Assembly (NCBI RefSeq): GCF_029869545.1
Contig: NZ_JARWQD010000141.1
Location: forward strand, 1-43,049
DNA length: 43,049 nucleotides
Direction: 5' to 3'
DNA from: Nocardia wallacei
Lineage (GTDB): Bacteria; Actinomycetota; Actinomycetes; Mycobacteriales; Mycobacteriaceae
A program made the position numbers and the translations under genes. The notes beneath the pieces are model-generated. The model made no database searches, was not told the DNA's origin, and saw only the letters and a program-made list of their open reading frames with translations. Positions 12,001-21,149 of this stretch are shown piece by piece (the stretch's first letter is position 1; every line of letters begins with the position of its first letter).

Positions 12001-15000
12001 GGACGGTGGCCCGGTCACCTACGCCGAACTCGGCGAGCGGGTGAACCGCCTTGCGCGGCATCTGGTTTCGCTGGGCGTGGGTCCGGAGTCGCGGGTGGCG
12101 CTCGCCTTCCGCCGTTCGGTGGACCTGGTGGTCGCGATGTACGCGGTCACGGTCGCGGGCGGTGCGTATGTGCCGGTCGACCCGGACCAGGCCGCCGAGC
12201 GCGTGGGCTACATCCTGGAGACGGCCGATCCGGTGGCCGTGTTGACGACGTCCTCCGTTGTCGCCGCGGACATCTCGGGCAATGCCGCCGATCCCTCCGG
12301 TGCGACCGGTCCGGCCCTGGCCGCAATGACCGAGCGCCTCGTCCTGGTCGACCAATTGGATCTGTCGCCGCTGCCGACGGGCCCACTGACCGATGCGGAC
12401 CGCACCGGCCCGCTGCGTCCGTCGAACACGGCCTACGTGATCTTCACGTCGGGCTCGACCGGCCGCCCCAAGGGCGTGGCGGTGCCGCACGAGGCGATCG
12501 TCAACCAGTTGCTCTGGGAGACGGCGGAATTCGGCCTGGCCGCGGACGACGCGGTGCTGCTGAAGACGGCCGCGACCTTCGACCTGTCGGTCTGGGAGTT
12601 CTGGACGGCCGCGGTGTGCGGTGGCCGCCTGGTGATCGCCACGGCCGACGGGCATCAGGATCCGGAGTACCTGAACGAGCTGATGCGCCGGGAGTCGGTC
12701 ACGACCCTGCACGTCGTGCCGTCGATGCTGGACGCGCTGCTCACCGAATCCGGTGGGACGCTGTCGGATTCGCTGCGGCGGGTGCTGGCCATCGGTGAGG
12801 CGCTGCCGGGTGCGACCGCGCAGCGGTTCCGCCGCGCCAACCCGGCGGGCCTGTTCAACCTCTACGGTCCGACCGAGGCGGCGGTGTCGATCACCAGCCA
12901 CGAGGTCACCGACGCCGACGCGGTCTCGGTGTCCATCGGTGCGCCGGAATGGAACAGCCGGGTCTACGTGCTCGACGCCCGGTTGCGGCCGGTGCCCGTC
13001 GGGGTGCCGGGCGAGCTGTACCTGGCCGGTGCGCAGCTGGCGCGCGGCTACTTCGGCCGCCCGGATCTGAGCGCGGATCGGTTCGTGGCCAACCCGTTCG
13101 AGCCCGGCACGCGGATGTACCGCACCGGCGACCTGGTCGCCTGGGACGCGAACGGTGAACTGGATTACCGCGGCCGCACCGACTTCCAGGTGAAGATCCG
13201 TGGTTTCCGGATCGAACTCGGCGAGATCGAGGCCGCGATCCTGGCGCTGCCGGAGATCGCGCAGACCGCGGTGCTGGCGAAATCCGATGCGCGCCTGGGC
13301 GATCGCCTGGTCGCCTACCTGGTCCCGGCGGGATCCGAGGCAGTCGATGTCGACGGCGTGCGGACCGCGCTCGCCGCGGCCCTGCCGTCGTACATGGTTC
13401 CCGCGGCCTTCGTGGTGCTGGAGGCGTTGCCGCTCAACGTGAACGGCAAGCTGGACCGCAAGGCGCTGCCGGAGCCGGAGTTCGAGACCACGGCCTACCG
13501 CGCGCCGTCGACACCGACGGAGCAGACGCTGGCCGAGGTGTTCGCCGACGTGCTGGGCCGCGAGGAGATCGGCGTCGACGACGACTTCTTCGCCGTGGGC
13601 GGCAACAGCATCCTGTCCATCCAGCTGGTGTCGCGGGCGAAGACGCGCGGCGTGCTGTTCGGTGCCCGAGAGGTGTTCGAGCACCGCACGATCGCCGGAT
13701 TGGCGGCCGTGGCGCGGCTGGGCACCGGGCAGGAGCTGGAGCTGCCGACCGGTCCGCTGGTGCAGGTCGACCCGGCCGACGCCGCGGCCTGGGAGCAGAC
13801 CTACCCGGGGATGACCGAGGTGTGGCCGCTGTCGCCGCTGCAGTCCGGCCTGCTGTTCCACGCCCTGATGACGCAGTCGAGCGTCGACGTGTACTCGCAG
13901 CAGGCGGCGATCGACTTCGCCGGGGAGCTGGACGTCGAGCGGCTGCGGACGGCGGCGCAGGCCATGGTCGACCGGTATCCGAACCTGCGCGTGGCGTTCA
14001 CCACCGACACGGCCGGGCAGCCGGTGCAGATCGTGCTCGACCGCGTCGAGGTGCCGTGGCGCGAGGTCGATCTCACCGGCGTGGCCGGCGAGGACACCGA
14101 GGCCGAGCTGCGCGAGCAGCTGGCGCGGGAGCGGGCCGTCCGCTTCGATATGGTCGCGGCGCCGCTGCTGCGGTTCGCGCTGTTCCGGAGCGAGGGTGAT
14201 CGGTGGCGGCTGGCGATCACGGCGCACCACATCCTGTTCGACGGCTGGTCGATGCCGCTGCTCATGCGGGATCTGCTGGTGCTGTACGCGACGCGCGGCG
14301 ACCGGTCGATGCTGCCCGAGGCCGGGTCCTACCGGGACTTCCTGGCCTGGCTGTCGACGCGGGACCGCGATGCCTCGCTGCAGGCCTGGGCGCAGGCGCT
14401 GTCCGGGGTCGACGAGCCGACACAGCTTGCGGCGCAGCCGAAGTCGGTCGAGAACTACGAGATCGCCAGGTTCACGGCCGAACTCGACGCCGAGCGGACG
14501 CAGCAGCTGACCAAGTTCTGCGCCGATCTCGGGATCACGGTCAACACCGCGGTCCAGGCGGCGTGGGGTGTGCTGCTCGGCCGCCTCACCGGCCGCGACG
14601 ACGTGGTGTTCGGCGCCACCGTCTCCGGTCGTCCGGCCGAACTGCCCGGCATCGAGTCGATGGTGGGCCTGTTCATCAACACGCTCCCGGTGCGGGTGCG
14701 CGTCGACGGGCGGCGCACGGTCGGCGAGCTGCTGACCGGCCTGCAGGGCGAGCAGGCCGCCCTGCTCGACCACCACTACGTGGGCCTGACCGATATCGTG
14801 CGCGTGGCCGGAATCGGTGCGCAGTTCGATTCGCTGCTGGTGTTCGAGTCCTACCCGGTGGACCGGGACGCGATCGCGGCCGCCAGCTCCATCGACGGCA
14901 TGTCGGTGACCGGCGTCGACTTCCAGGGCGGCACGCACTATCCGCTGACGCTCATGGTGACCGAGGGCGCGTCGATCGGACTGAACCTCGAGTACCTGAC

Positions 15001-15931
15001 CAACCGGTTCTCCGCCGACGAGGTGGAGCGCCTGGCGAGGCGGCTGAGCTGGGTGCTGGAGGAGTTCGTGCGCGATCCGGCCACCCCGGTCGGTGACATC
15101 GATATCGTCGATGCCGCCGAGCGGGCCCGCATCCTTGCCGAATCCGGTGTCACCGCAGCGGATTCCGGGGCGCAGCCCGCCCGGGTCGGGGCGCGCACGG
15201 TGGCCAAGACGCTCGGCGCGGTCGTGGAGGAGGATCCGCAGGCTCCGGCGCTGCTGTCCGAGGGCGATGAAATCCCGTACCACGTGGTGGATTCGCGCTC
15301 GTCGCAGCTGGCTCGGGTGCTGATCACTCGCGGTGTGGGGCCGGGCGATGTCGTCGCGGTCACCCTGCCGCGCTCGGTCGATGCGGTGGTCGCGGTGTGG
15401 GCGGTGCAGAAGGCCGGTGCCGCGGCGCTGCTCGCCGACGGCCTGTCGTTCGGCGAGATCGTCTCCGCCGGAGCAGGTTTCGGCATCACGCTGGAACCGG
15501 CGGCGAGCTCGCTGCGCTGGCTGGTGCCCTCGGATCCGAAGGTGCAGGCGGAACTGGCCGCGGCGCAGACCCACCCGGTCTCCTACGCCGACCGGGTGCG
15601 CCCGCTGCACGAGGACCACCCGGCCTTCGTGCTCCCCGGCGCCGACGGCACCTGGCGCACCCTGACCCAGGACCAGGCCCTCGACCGCGCCGACGCCCTG
15701 CGCGAGGCGAACGACATCGACTACGAGTCGACCACGTTCACCACCGCCTCCGCGGGCCCCGCCGCAGTCTCGGAGTTCCTGTCCTGGACCACAGCGGGCG
15801 CCCTGTCCGTCCTCCCCGGCAAGGACATCGAGTCCGACCTGGAAGACGGCGAGGTAACCCACTGGTTCACCACCCCGGGCGAACCCACCGACCCCGCCGC
15901 CGACGAGGTCCGCATCATCACCGTCGAGTAG
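2..15931 (+). CDS. Non-ribosomal peptide synthetase, 5'-truncated by the window edge
   Basis: Multimodular peptide synthetase, about 5,308 visible residues; the frame is open at the left edge, so the true start lies outside. Domain order with residues counted from position 5: second half of A1 (1-282, YGPTE near 57, YRTGD near 155); T1 (GGDS, Ser 326); E1 (about 378-852, HHFVVDG at 530); C2 (HHILLDG at 1025); A2 ([10 protein letters not shown] at 1494); T2 (GGDS, Ser 1884); E2 (HHFVIDG at 2079); C3 (HHILFDG at 2572); A3 (3041); T3 (GGNS, Ser 3454); C4 (HHISGDG at 3640, LCL-like start [10 protein letters not shown]); A4 (4148); T4 (GGNS, Ser 4535); C5 (HHILFDG at 4741); then an A-domain remnant (about 5050-5308) that ends at TAG. 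Two D-configured residues are expected from the E domains. Ten-letter A-domain codes read by eye: A2 DVWDFAVVTK, A3 DVWDFALITK, A4 DLWHLILVSK; I do not assign substrates. No thioesterase, reductase or MbtH-like gene is present. Confidence 0.95.
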   Translation, partial: QVTHLFITPAALATLDPAGLDSLRVLAVGGEAYSPELLAKWAIPLGEDGPVRAFHNVYGPTETTVVVNIGAPLLPGDALTIGGPNRGVRSLVLDSRLQPVPDGVAGELYIAGPQVTRGYHARAGLTADRFVANPFGDITGGTGAAAAGGAAGERMYRTGDVVRWKTRALPGGEIEYRLEYVGRSDFQVKVRGFRIELGEIDSALTSHETVDFAVTVGHRTDVGSTILVSYVHAAAGRTVDAAQLTEHISQTLPEYMVPTSIMVLDEIPLTPVGKLDRRALPEPVFTAREFRAPASETEALIAEVFADVLGVDRVGVDDSFFALGGDSILSIQLVSRAKARGLNFSPRDVFEQRTAAGLAEVAALGAGVERSRLTELPGGGVGEIPVLPVMTHFLSSGSSYQRFSQSMTLRLPDGIDRATLVATIGAVFDHHDVLRSRLRGDADNGWEFEALERGAVDVDALVHRVEVPADIADDELTRLASAEYDAALGRLDPANAAMVQFVWFAFAAGATGPEEAARGTDRRDVLMIAGHHFVVDGVSWRILIPDFAVAWSQLVAGQPVALPANGTSMRRWAHALVEEAVAADRVAELPFWQEVSATPDPLLGSRAFDPAIDTNETVERIQVTLPADVTDAVLTTVPGQYHGGVNDGLLSALAMAIAKWRGEQSGSSALIRLEGHGREEDVVPGADLSRTVGWFTSVYPVRLDLGGADLNDAFDGGNSVGRIVKSVKEQLLAVPDKGIGFGLLRYLNPETGARLENTGQISFNYLGRVSAGDVPEQLGELGWVPVADLGEVSGLMDADMPANGVVDINAIVTDGDEGPQLSATFAYPSGLLTADRVREFADLWVAALTALAGHARRPGAGGYTPSDLSLVRATQSDVEGWERQFPDLVDVWPLSTLQSGLLFHAMLTQSTFDVYTIQAVVNLGGTLDTARLRVAAQAVLQRYPNLRTAFVADLEGTSVQVVLERVEVPWREVDLTGVPADQRQAELERLIAEDRATHFDLSAPPLLRYTVYRTEADQWQLVITTHHILLDGWSMPLLMRDLLVLYAVRGDGSALPRPSSYRTYLGWLAGRDKQESLDTWQRALAGVDEPTQLAPQTTLDETYEIGKRVVEIDAERTRRLKRLCAELGITMNTLVQAAWGVLVGRMTGRDDVVFGATVSGRPAELPGIESMVGLFINTLPVRVRIDDHATVAELLTGLQGAQADLLDHHYVGLPEIQRVAGIGAQFDSLLVFESYPVDKDAIAATSSIDGMSVLDAGIRDDTHYPMTVMVTADTTVVLQLKHLLSRFTADEVETLATRLLRIVDELLADPKGRVADIDVLGNAERDRILVECNDTRREVPAELLLDGYRRAVAAHPDRVAVVYEGAELTYREFDERVNRLARHLISLGVGSESLVALGIRRSLDLVVGMYAVLTAGGAYVPLDPDHPAERIAYVLETAQPVCVLSRTVDEVPVPEGIEVLHLDALELSGLDASPVRPGELLRPVRDENPAYVIFTSGSTGRPKGVAVSHFAIQNQITWMLDEYSLGIDDVYLQKTATVFDVSLWGYFMPLRVGAKLVVATPDGHRDPAYLAQTIAAQGVTFTDFVPSLLAVFASELTPGSVPTLRTVFAAGEALPPETVAALRAVSDAAVHNVYGPTEAAVTVTHWPVSGAERRTVPIGLPQWNTRLYVLDSRLRPVPAGVAGELYLAGDQLARGYAARPDLTADRFIANPFGTGERMYRTGDLVVWREVDGQGALEYVGRTDFQVKVRGYRIELGEIDAALTAHPDIDFAVTLGRKTDAGADILVSYVRAVAEHTVDVPQVTEFLSGRLPEYMVPTAIVVLDKIPVTAVGKLDRAALPDPELGSHEFRAPTSDIEATIAEVVAEVLGLERVGVDDSFFALGGDSILSIQLVSRAKARGVVFSPRDVFERRTVAGLAEIATTGADAERQRLAELPGGGVGDIPVLPFMASVLAKSDASSYQRFSQSMTLRLPVGIDRETLVATIGAVFDHHDVLRTRLGGDAENGWAFEALDRGAIDVDALLHRVDVPGDIDDAELNRIANAEYDAALGRLDPANAAMVQFVWFAFGATDRPGVLLIAAHHFVIDGVSWRILIPDFAVAWSQLAAGQPVTLPANGTSMRRWAHALVESASERESELPFWKQVSATPDPLLGSRAFDPAVDTNATVDSVRVSVPAAVTDAVLTAIPGLYHGGVNDGLLSALAMAVAKWRGEQSGSAALIKLEGHGREEEAVPGADLSRTVGWFTSVYPVRLDLAGANLAEAFAGGDALGRIVKSVKEQLLGVPGKGIGYGLLRHLNPESAERLPDAGQISFNYLGRVSTADVPAQFAEIGWVPVDDLGELSAVMDAQMPANATLDINAIVTDGDDGPQLGASFAFPSGLLTREQAQELADLWVEALTALAEHARRPEAGGLTPSDLPLVRAAQSDIEVWERQFPDLTDVWPLSSLQSGLLFHAMLSAATVDVYTQQAVVDFDGTLDLSRLHSAAQGMLERYPNLRAVFVADSQGEPVQIVLDKVEVPWREVDLTDLPEADRRPELERLLEVDRLTHFDMTTSPLLRFAAYRTGDASWHLSITAHHILFDGWSMPLLMQDLLVLYAVRGDVSALPRVPSYRNFLAWLAGRDRDASLRAWAHALDGIDEPTVLAPLPKPDETYEMDKQVVHLDAEYTRRVSEFCAELGITVNTLVQAAWGVLVGRITGRDDVVFGATVSGRPAELPGIESMVGLFINTLPVRVRIDEQASVAELLTSLQGAQADLLDHHHVGLADIQRVAGIGAQFDSLLVFESYPVDKDTITAASAIDGVSVVGAGMTGGTHYPMTLLVKAEQTIEIVLEHLLSRFGTDEVATLAARLRRILDELLAGAGRRVRDLDILELAERDRILVEWNDTREPVDAELLLDGYRRAAAEHPDRIAVAYEGDELTYREFDERVNILARRLIYQGVGPESLVGLAIRRSLDLVVGMYAIVTAGGAYVPLDPDHPAERIAHVLETAQPVCVLTRTADLVEVPEGVEVMNLDTVDLDGFDGTPMRSDELLAPVHPENPAYVLFTSGSTGRPKGVAVSHAAINNQITVMLRAYPMTPEDVYLQKTPTTFDVSLWGYFMTLRAGAKLVVATPDGHRDPLYLAETIAAQGVTFTDFVPSMLTVLAAHTAPGAMPTLRTVFAAGEALPPETVQAVHAISDAAVHNLYGPTEAAITVAHWTATGTESPSVPIGRPEINSRLYVLDSRLRPVPAGVVGELYLAGDQLARGYMRRPDLTADRFVANPFGGMNGGGAAGERMDGGGAAGERMNGGGAAGERMYRTGDLVVWRDGGVLEYIGRADFQVKFRGQRIELGEIESVLLAQPSVSQAAALVVPSELGDQLVVYAVPAPGARIEQAPLLEAAMRSLPTYMVPSQVIALEAFPLNPSGKLDRKALPKPTFTQREFRAPATPIEEIVAGVFAEVLGVERIGADDDFFALGGNSLIATQVIARVGAAVGTRVPVRALFERSTVTGFAAAIESQTRDSGAPALGTLERPERIPLSLAQQRMWFLNRFDPESAAYNVPMAVRLTGELNVAALREAIGDVVARHEVLRTVYPEVDGAPVQVILPVAQAVPELELRTVAPDAIESAVISVVSTSFDVTSAVPLRVALFEIDGAVGEYVLAMVVHHISGDGSSMAPLTRDVMTAYAARAAGEPPSWAPLAVQYADYSIWQRALLGSEDDPESLSAKQIAYWRAALADLPDQLDLPSDRPRPAVQSFAGAKVGVEIDAELHRALHELARGESATLFMVVHTAFAVLLSRLSGTEDIAIGTPMAGRGERELDDLIGMFVNTLVFRTQVDAGASFTELLTRQRESDLQAFAHADVPFERLVEVLNPVRSTAHHPLFQVGLSFQNLGRTSLELPGLSLSGVDYDTQLSQFDLHLIVSDGYDESGAPAGIGGVLTYATDLFDAPTVEHFAERFVRLLRQIVTAPATPVGDLELLADGERANLVMGWNATGHEVDRSLTLVSLLERTVSSTPDAVALVGPDGGPVTYAELGERVNRLARHLVSLGVGPESRVALAFRRSVDLVVAMYAVTVAGGAYVPVDPDQAAERVGYILETADPVAVLTTSSVVAADISGNAADPSGATGPALAAMTERLVLVDQLDLSPLPTGPLTDADRTGPLRPSNTAYVIFTSGSTGRPKGVAVPHEAIVNQLLWETAEFGLAADDAVLLKTAATFDLSVWEFWTAAVCGGRLVIATADGHQDPEYLNELMRRESVTTLHVVPSMLDALLTESGGTLSDSLRRVLAIGEALPGATAQRFRRANPAGLFNLYGPTEAAVSITSHEVTDADAVSVSIGAPEWNSRVYVLDARLRPVPVGVPGELYLAGAQLARGYFGRPDLSADRFVANPFEPGTRMYRTGDLVAWDANGELDYRGRTDFQVKIRGFRIELGEIEAAILALPEIAQTAVLAKSDARLGDRLVAYLVPAGSEAVDVDGVRTALAAALPSYMVPAAFVVLEALPLNVNGKLDRKALPEPEFETTAYRAPSTPTEQTLAEVFADVLGREEIGVDDDFFAVGGNSILSIQLVSRAKTRGVLFGAREVFEHRTIAGLAAVARLGTGQELELPTGPLVQVDPADAAAWEQTYPGMTEVWPLSPLQSGLLFHALMTQSSVDVYSQQAAIDFAGELDVERLRTAAQAMVDRYPNLRVAFTTDTAGQPVQIVLDRVEVPWREVDLTGVAGEDTEAELREQLARERAVRFDMVAAPLLRFALFRSEGDRWRLAITAHHILFDGWSMPLLMRDLLVLYATRGDRSMLPEAGSYRDFLAWLSTRDRDASLQAWAQALSGVDEPTQLAAQPKSVENYEIARFTAELDAERTQQLTKFCADLGITVNTAVQAAWGVLLGRLTGRDDVVFGATVSGRPAELPGIESMVGLFINTLPVRVRVDGRRTVGELLTGLQGEQAALLDHHYVGLTDIVRVAGIGAQFDSLLVFESYPVDRDAIAAASSIDGMSVTGVDFQGGTHYPLTLMVTEGASIGLNLEYLTNRFSADEVERLARRLSWVLEEFVRDPATPVGDIDIVDAAERARILAESGVTAADSGAQPARVGARTVAKTLGAVVEEDPQAPALLSEGDEIPYHVVDSRSSQLARVLITRGVGPGDVVAVTLPRSVDAVVAVWAVQKAGAAALLADGLSFGEIVSAGAGFGITLEPAASSLRWLVPSDPKVQAELAAAQTHPVSYADRVRPLHEDHPAFVLPGADGTWRTLTQDQALDRADALREANDIDYESTTFTTASAGPAAVSEFLSWTTAGALSVLPGKDIESDLEDGEVTHWFTTPGEPTDPAADEVRIITVE
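9785..9874 (+). repeat. Three in-frame 30-bp tandem repeats in NRPS A3
   Basis: Three consecutive 30-bp units starting at 9785, 9815 and 9845 encode [20 protein letters not shown] and [10 protein letters not shown]. They sit directly before the core A7 motif YRTGD of adenylation domain 3. The units differ at only a few bases, so the expansion is recent. A1 carries a related Gly/Ala-rich insert at the same loop (about nt 412-465), while A2 and A4 have short loops there. The loop probably tolerates length change. Confidence 0.9.
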
Positions 15932-15972
15932 CGCTGTGCCTGGGTAGACTGCGGTAGTGGTCAGTGCGGTCG

Positions 15973-15990
15973 CGCTGACCCAGGTCAGCG
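15973..15990. promoter_or_regulatory. 8-bp inverted repeat upstream of the Uma2 gene
   Basis: Perfect arms CGCTGACC and GGTCAGCG with a 2-nt spacer lie in the 76-bp gap between the NRPS stop and the Uma2-family start. The repeat ends 3 bp before the ribosome binding site AGGAGG (15994-15999). It could be an operator, or a hairpin masking the start region. It has no T-tract, so a classical terminator is unlikely. Confidence 0.4.
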
Positions 15991-16007
15991 AGTAGGAGGT
16001 GGCTCTC

Positions 16008-16607
16008 ATGGCGATGCCGGTTCCCGAACCGTCGCCCGCGCTGCTGCCTGCGGGGGATCGTTGGACCGCGGCCGACCTCGACAACCTGCCCGATCACGGC
16101 ATCCGGTACGAGGTGATGAATGGCCAGCTCATCGTGAACGCCGCCCCGAAGCCGCGTCACCAGGAGGTCCTGACCTGGCTATTGATCGCGCTGACGTCCA
16201 CTATGCCGATGGGGTACTGGGTGTTGCCCGGCGTCGGCATCCTGATCGGTGATGGTGAGCCGATCCCGGATCTCATCGTCGGCAAGGGCGCCGTGGAGAA
16301 GGACGAGCGCGGCGTACCTCCCGACCAAGTCCAATTGGCAGTAGAGATCGTCTCCGCCTCTACGACCTTGCAGGACCGTATGGTGAAGCCCGCCGTCTAT
16401 GCCGAGGCTGGCATACCGAGTTACTGGCGTATCGAAACGAATTCGTTCAAAGGCCGCCTGCCCGGCGAGGCCACGCCGGTCCTGTTTGCCCATGCCCTCG
16501 GCGACAACGGCGAATACGAGCTGACACACCGAATCTCTGCCGGTGAGCCTGCGACGCTGCACGCGCCGTTCGAATTCACGATCGATCCGGCGACGCTGCT
16601 TCGATAG
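16008..16607 (+). CDS. Uma2-family (DUF820) endonuclease-like protein
   Basis: A 199-residue protein of the Uma2/DUF820 family, a PD-(D/E)XK nuclease-fold group whose cellular role is mostly unknown. Visible family features are RYEVMNGQLIV (Glu of the fold), PIPDLIV (Asp), LAVEIVSAST (Glu) and the Lys/Tyr stretch ending in AGIPSYWRIE, so the catalytic set looks intact. The length is normal for the family. I chose the ATG at 16008 because AGGAGG (15994-15999) stands 8 nt upstream; an in-frame GTG at 15999 overlaps that site. It follows the NRPS in the same direction, but nothing ties it to peptide synthesis. Uma2 genes are often multicopy in actinobacteria and cyanobacteria. Confidence 0.85.
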   Translation: MAMPVPEPSPALLPAGDRWTAADLDNLPDHGIRYEVMNGQLIVNAAPKPRHQEVLTWLLIALTSTMPMGYWVLPGVGILIGDGEPIPDLIVGKGAVEKDERGVPPDQVQLAVEIVSASTTLQDRMVKPAVYAEAGIPSYWRIETNSFKGRLPGEATPVLFAHALGDNGEYELTHRISAGEPATLHAPFEFTIDPATLLR

Positions 16608-16833
16608 CGCGATCGCCCTCGGATCTGCCTGCTGCTTCAGATCGGTGGAGTCTCCAATCCGCCGCACATCAGCCGTTCATATGCTGCGATGTCGGGCGTA
16701 GCAGTCGAGTCGCTACTGCGTGGCGGGAAGTAGCCGCTCGACCGTGCTTGGCCACCGGTGCTGGGACCGGTAGCGCTGCCGTCCGGCGGGGCGATCTCTA
16801 GGGTGAGGTCGCGCCTAATAGAGGAGGGGACGT

Positions 16834-17598
16834 ATGCAGCCGGAGCAACCTGCACTGCAGCTGACCGGGTTGTACAAGAAGTTCGCGGGGCCGTGGGTGG
16901 TGGATGGGGTGGGGCTGACGGTGCCGCCGGGGTCGTTCTTCGGGCTGGTGGGGCCGAATGGGGCCGGGAAGACGACGACGCTGTCGATGGCGGTGGGGCT
17001 GCTGCGGCCCGATGCGGGGGAGTCGCACATCTGCGGGTTCGATGTGTGGGCGGATCCGGTGCGCGCCAAGACGATCGTGGGGGTGCTGCCGGACGGGCTG
17101 GCCTTGCCGGAACGGCTCACCGGTCGTGAGTTGCTCACCTACACAGGACTTCTGCGGGGCATACCGGAGGCGACCGTGGCCGGGCGGGCGCAGGAGCTGC
17201 TCACCGTCCTCGAACTCACCGGTGCCGAGAACACCCTGGTCGTCGACTATTCCGCGGGTATGCGCAAGAAGATCGGCCTGGCCACGGCCCTGCTGCACGC
17301 CCCGAAACTGCTGGTGCTCGACGAACCCTTCGAGGCCGTGGATCCGGTGTCGGCCGGAACCATCCGCACCATCCTGCAGCGATTCGTCGCCGCCGGGGGT
17401 TCGGTGGTGCTGTCCAGCCATGTGATGGCGCTGGTGGAGAACCTGTGCGACCGGCTCGCGGTGATCCACCGCGGTCAGGTGGTGAGCGCGGGCACAGTCG
17501 CCGAGGTGCGCGGAGCGGGCACCCTCGAGGAGGCATTCGTGCGACTGGTCGGCGGCCGCGTCGGCGGCGAGGAGGGGCTGTCGTGGTTGGCGTCCTGA
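16834..17598 (+). CDS. ABC transporter ATP-binding protein
   Basis: A 254-residue ABC ATPase. Walker A is GPNGAGKTT (40-48), the signature is the variant YSAGMRKK (139-146), Walker B is LLVLDEP (159-165) and the switch histidine is in SSH (194-196). This is the CcmA/DrrA-like exporter class, which pairs with a separate membrane protein. The ribosome binding site GAGGAGGGG (from 16821) precedes the ATG at a good distance. The gene overlaps the downstream permease by 16 nt, so the two are translationally coupled. Substrate unknown: export of the upstream NRPS product is possible by position, but a 226-bp gap and the Uma2 gene lie between. Confidence 0.92.
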   Translation: MQPEQPALQLTGLYKKFAGPWVVDGVGLTVPPGSFFGLVGPNGAGKTTTLSMAVGLLRPDAGESHICGFDVWADPVRAKTIVGVLPDGLALPERLTGRELLTYTGLLRGIPEATVAGRAQELLTVLELTGAENTLVVDYSAGMRKKIGLATALLHAPKLLVLDEPFEAVDPVSAGTIRTILQRFVAAGGSVVLSSHVMALVENLCDRLAVIHRGQVVSAGTVAEVRGAGTLEEAFVRLVGGRVGGEEGLSWLAS

Positions 17599-19160
17599 TC
17601 CGGATGCGCTGGCGGCTCACCGCCCGCTCGCTCAGCAGCGGCAAGACGGCCGCCGCGTTCTGGATCGGGCTGGTCCTCGGTGTCGTCGCCGCCCTGGCGA
17701 CGGCGCTGCTGATGGCCCTGGCCGGGCACGGCTGGGACGCCCGGGCGGCGATCAACGCCGCCGCCGCGCTCTACGCCGTATGGACGCTGGGCTGGGTGTG
17801 CGGCCCGATTCTCGCCGGTAGCAGCGACGAGACGCTGCAGCCGGAACATTTCCGGCTGCTGCCGCTGAGCTATCGCCAGCTGGCGATCGGCCTGCTGGCG
17901 GCGGCCTTCGCCGGTCCGGCGGCGGTGGTCAACCTGATCGCCTTCGGCGGGCTGGTGCTGATCGCGGCCCGATTAGGTGCCGCGGCAACGATTTTCGCGG
18001 TGGTCGGCGCGGTGGTGCAGCTGATCTTCGTGGTGGTGCTGTCCCGGGTGCTGCTGGCCTGGATCGGCGCGGCGATGCGGTCGCGGCGCGGCCGGGACCT
18101 CGGCGTGCTGCTGGCCGCGCTGGCGGGGCTCGCCTACTACCCGATGCAGCTGCTGGTGACCACGGTGGGCCCGAAGCTCGAGCACGCGTCGCGGCCGGTG
18201 GAGCTCGCGCTGCGGATCCCGCCGTCCGGGTGGGCGCCGTACGCGGTGGAGGCGGCCGCGCGCGGACAGTGGTGGCTCGCGCTGCTGTGCCTGCTCGGCC
18301 TGGGTCTGCTGTCGGCCGCGCTGTGGCAGGCGTGGGCGGTGCTGCTGCGCCGCAGGCTCACCACGACCGCCGCGCCCGCGGGCCCGGTCCGGGCGCAGGC
18401 GGGTGGCGGCCTGCTGGATCGCGTGGTTCCCGCAACTGCTGTGGGAGCCGTGGTGGTCAAGGAGATGCGCACCTGGTGGCGCGACAGCCGGCGGCGGGCG
18501 GCGCTGCTGCCGCTGATGCTGATCGGCATCGTGCTGCCGATCGTCCTGTCGGTGCAGGGCGCGGGCGCGCCGGTGCCGTTCGTGGGCACGTTCGTGGTGT
18601 GGATGGCGGCCATGGCCAGCGCCAACATGTACGCCTTCGACGGCACCGCGCTGTGGCACACGCTGGTGATCCCCGGCGCCGTCGGGGCCGACGTGCGCGG
18701 GCGCATGATCGCCTGGGTGCTGCTGGTCGCGCCGCCCGCGCTGCTGCTCACGCTGATTCTGCCCGGCGCGCTCGGGCAGGCCGAGATGTATCCGTGGGCA
18801 CTGGCGACACTGCCCGTCATCCTCGGCGTGGGGGTCGGCACGGCGATATTCCTGTCGGTGTACGCGGCCTACCCGCTGCCCCCGCAACGCGGCAACCCGT
18901 TCGCCGGGGGCGGCGGAAATCCGGGCTGCGCCAGGGCATTGGTGCAGCTGGCGGTCGGTTTCGGGCAGTTGCTGGTGAGCCTCCCGGTGATCGCGATCCT
19001 GGCAGCCGGCGCCTACCTGGGCAACGCGCTGATCCAATGGAGCGCACTGCCGGTCGGCGCGGCACTCGGCGTCGGCGCGGCGCTGCTGGCCGCGCGCATC
19101 GCCGAGCAACGCCTGGCCGCCCGCGGCCCCGAACTACTCGCCGAGGTCGAACCACGCTGA
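17583..19160 (+). CDS. ABC transporter permease
   Basis: A 525-residue polytopic membrane protein with many hydrophobic segments in two halves, separated by a basic loop (RRRLTTTAAP region). It is the membrane partner of the ATPase it overlaps. I chose GTG 17583, inside the 3' end of the ATPase gene; an in-frame ATG at 17604 is an alternative. No periplasmic binding protein or extra domain is present, which fits an exporter or membrane-remodelling system rather than an importer. I cannot name a substrate. The 307 bp after its stop hold a palindromic repeat (19231-19272) and a 12-bp palindrome (19345-19356), and no credible gene. Confidence 0.85.
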   Translation: MVGVLIRMRWRLTARSLSSGKTAAAFWIGLVLGVVAALATALLMALAGHGWDARAAINAAAALYAVWTLGWVCGPILAGSSDETLQPEHFRLLPLSYRQLAIGLLAAAFAGPAAVVNLIAFGGLVLIAARLGAAATIFAVVGAVVQLIFVVVLSRVLLAWIGAAMRSRRGRDLGVLLAALAGLAYYPMQLLVTTVGPKLEHASRPVELALRIPPSGWAPYAVEAAARGQWWLALLCLLGLGLLSAALWQAWAVLLRRRLTTTAAPAGPVRAQAGGGLLDRVVPATAVGAVVVKEMRTWWRDSRRRAALLPLMLIGIVLPIVLSVQGAGAPVPFVGTFVVWMAAMASANMYAFDGTALWHTLVIPGAVGADVRGRMIAWVLLVAPPALLLTLILPGALGQAEMYPWALATLPVILGVGVGTAIFLSVYAAYPLPPQRGNPFAGGGGNPGCARALVQLAVGFGQLLVSLPVIAILAAGAYLGNALIQWSALPVGAALGVGAALLAARIAEQRLAARGPELLAEVEPR

Positions 19161-19230
19161 CCCGCAAGGCAATCCCCCGTCTCCTCGCCCAGCGACCCGC
19201 ACTCCTCGCGCATTCCCGCACGGTTTGCCT

Positions 19231-19272
19231 GTTCCCGCACCCCTCGCAGGCTCATGAAAGGGGTGCGGGAAC
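19231..19272. repeat. Dispersed palindromic element, copy 1
   Basis: Perfect 14-bp arms GTTCCCGCACCCCT and AGGGGTGCGGGAAC around a 14-nt loop containing GCAGG and CATGA. Extra partial arms flank it (TTCCCGCAC near 19213 and GGGGTGCGGGAA at 19278-19289), suggesting repeated duplication. Near-identical in core to 21150-21197 and related to 30951-30997. It may act as a transcription terminator or be a REP-like element. Confidence 0.75.
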
Positions 19273-19344
19273 GGGGACGGGGTGCGGGAAGCGTTACTAC
19301 GCGGCGGTACTCGAATGGCGTTTTTGCGTCATGGCCGGACTCGG

Positions 19345-19356
19345 GTAGTGCACTAC
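19345..19356. promoter_or_regulatory. 12-bp perfect palindrome upstream of the haloperoxidase
   Basis: GTAGTGCACTAC is a perfect palindrome about 110 bp upstream of the haloperoxidase start. It is AT-richer than its surroundings and could be a dimeric-regulator site. Short palindromes also arise by chance, so this is weak. Confidence 0.3.
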
Positions 19357-19467
19357 TGCCGAAATTCTCGTGTGGGAGGTGCATGCTCGGAAGCAGAGGG
19401 CAGTTCGACGAGTCGCCAAGCTCCTGCGGGCCGGTATTGCGACCAGACCCCACGACTAGGAAGACAA

Positions 19468-20889
19468 GTGGATCAGATCCTGTACTGGAACAGTGTGGCG
19501 CTCGAATCGGATAGGTTGGCGCACACCGTCATTCGCCACGGAGAGCGGGGCGTGCGCGGGCCGGTCGGCAGTTCTCGCGCGCTGGCGATCACCCACCTCG
19601 CCATGCACGACGCCTACTTCGGTCTCGTGCCCGCCGGGCACGGGACCTATCTGACCACCCTGCCCCTCGTCCCGCCCGACGCCGCCGCGGACGCGGCGAT
19701 CGCCGTGGCCGCCCACACCGCCCTCACCACCCTGTATCCCGCGCAGACCGCACGGCTGGACGCCGCCCTGCAGCAGGCCGGATTGCACGGCCCGGGCATC
19801 GGCTCCGGCAGCGCCTACGGTCTGGCCGTCGCCCACGAGATGCTGGCGGCCCGCGGCGCCGACCCGGACCTCGGCGACACCGGCTACGAACCCGAGCCCG
19901 GCGACCTGAAACACCGTGTGGATCCGGCGAATCCGGGCCAGGGCTACTACGCGCCGCATTACGGCGCCCGCTCGCATTGCTTCGCGGTGACCACCCGCCA
20001 CACCCTCGACGCGCCGCCCAAACGCACCGACCCGGCGTACGAGGAGGCGCTGCGCGAGGTGCGCGGCAAGGGCATCGCGACCGACCGGATCGGCACCCTG
20101 CCCCAGGGGGTGTTCCCGCGCACGCCGGAGGAGACCCTGATCGGCCTGTTCTGGGGATACGATGCGGCCAAGGGCATCGGCACCCCGCCGCGGCTGTACA
20201 ACCAGATCGTGCGCGCGGTCGCCGCGACCCGACCGGCCCGGCTCGCATCGCATGCCCGATTGTTCGCCCTGATCAACGCCGCCATGGCGGACGCGGCCAT
20301 TCTGGCCTGGGACGACAAGTACCGTCACAACCTCTGGCGCCCGGTGCTCGGAATTCGCGAGCACGATCCGTCGGTCGGACCGAAAGGTGCAGTGGCACAG
20401 GGCTTGGACCCCCAGTGCGATCCCTTCTGGCTACCGCTGGGCGCGGCCCGCACCAACGAGCCCGGCGCGGCTCCCGGCACACCGGCGTTCCCGTCCTACC
20501 CCTCCGGCCACGCCACCCTCGGCGCGGCGGCCCTGCAGATCGCCCGCCGCTTCTTCGGCATCACCACCGACGGGCCCGACAACCTCACCGACGCAACGGT
20601 ATTCGTCTCCGACGAACTGGACGGCGCCGCACTCGACCGGCACGGCGTGCAGCGGCCCCGGCACGCGCGCACCTTCCCCGGTGGCCTGTGGCAGATGATC
20701 GAGGAGAATGCCCGCAGCCGCGTATTCCTCGGCGTGCACTGGCTTTTCGACGCCTTCGCCACCGATCCCGCGGGCCGCGTGGACCTGGCGCAGAACATCG
20801 GCGGCGTCCGCCTCGGCCTGGATATCGCGGCCGATATCTGGGCGAACGGCCTGAAGCAAGCGGCCGCCGCCGGACCACGCCGATCCTGA
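19468..20889 (+). CDS. Vanadium-dependent haloperoxidase (PAP2 superfamily)
   Basis: A 473-residue enzyme of the vanadium haloperoxidase/acid phosphatase fold, which uses vanadate and H2O2 to oxidise halides. The vanadate pocket is complete, with the residue spacing of the fungal chloroperoxidase: K284 and R291 in KYRHNLWRP, S346-G347-H348 in PSYPSGHAT, R418, and H424 in SRVFLGVHW. W281 and F341 occupy the positions of the chloroperoxidase Trp and Phe near the halide site. I chose GTG 19468 because the typical N-terminus (DQILYWNSVALE) begins there; the longer upstream frame is arginine-rich and unlike the family. No signal peptide or Tat motif is visible, so it is probably cytoplasmic. No obvious partner gene is adjacent. 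A haloperoxidase or vanadate-sensitive phosphatase activity cannot be separated by sequence. Confidence 0.88.
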   Translation: MDQILYWNSVALESDRLAHTVIRHGERGVRGPVGSSRALAITHLAMHDAYFGLVPAGHGTYLTTLPLVPPDAAADAAIAVAAHTALTTLYPAQTARLDAALQQAGLHGPGIGSGSAYGLAVAHEMLAARGADPDLGDTGYEPEPGDLKHRVDPANPGQGYYAPHYGARSHCFAVTTRHTLDAPPKRTDPAYEEALREVRGKGIATDRIGTLPQGVFPRTPEETLIGLFWGYDAAKGIGTPPRLYNQIVRAVAATRPARLASHARLFALINAAMADAAILAWDDKYRHNLWRPVLGIREHDPSVGPKGAVAQGLDPQCDPFWLPLGAARTNEPGAAPGTPAFPSYPSGHATLGAAALQIARRFFGITTDGPDNLTDATVFVSDELDGAALDRHGVQRPRHARTFPGGLWQMIEENARSRVFLGVHWLFDAFATDPAGRVDLAQNIGGVRLGLDIAADIWANGLKQAAAAGPRRS

Positions 20890-20930
20890 ATCACCCGTGC
20901 CGCAACGGTGCTCACAGTCATCCGCCGCGG

Positions 20931-21054
20931 CTGCAACGCGCTCATGGATATTCCGGCGTGACTGCAGCGTACTGATGGATGTTCCGGCGTCACTGCAGCG
21001 TACTGATGGATGTTCTGGCGCGGCTGCAGCGCGCTCATGGATGTTCCGGCGCGG
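20931..21054. repeat. Four tandem 31-bp repeats between haloperoxidase and atzF
   Basis: Units start at 20931, 20962, 20993 and 21024, each exactly 31 bp, with the shared core CTGCAGCG and ATGGATGTTCCGGCG. A degenerate fifth unit may precede them at 20900-20930. They lie in the 356-bp gap between the convergent haloperoxidase and atzF genes, which holds no gene. There are no unique spacers, so this is a minisatellite (VNTR-like), not a CRISPR array. Confidence 0.85.
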
Positions 21055-21149
21055 TTTTGGCCGGAATCCACTGCGGCGAGGTATGGATCCCGACCAAAGG
21101 CATGCCGGGATAGCTGGGTCGACGGATCACGCCGTTGCCGCACCCGTTG

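Noticed and set aside
11489..16084. Long minus-strand open frame of 1,531 codons antisense to the NRPS
   Set aside because: It is Arg/His/Gly/Gln-rich, with no family motif, and lies wholly opposite a well-supported gene. It is a codon-bias shadow of high-GC coding DNA.
20931..21054. CRISPR array
   Set aside because: The repeats are directly adjacent with no unique spacers, and no cas gene is in the window.
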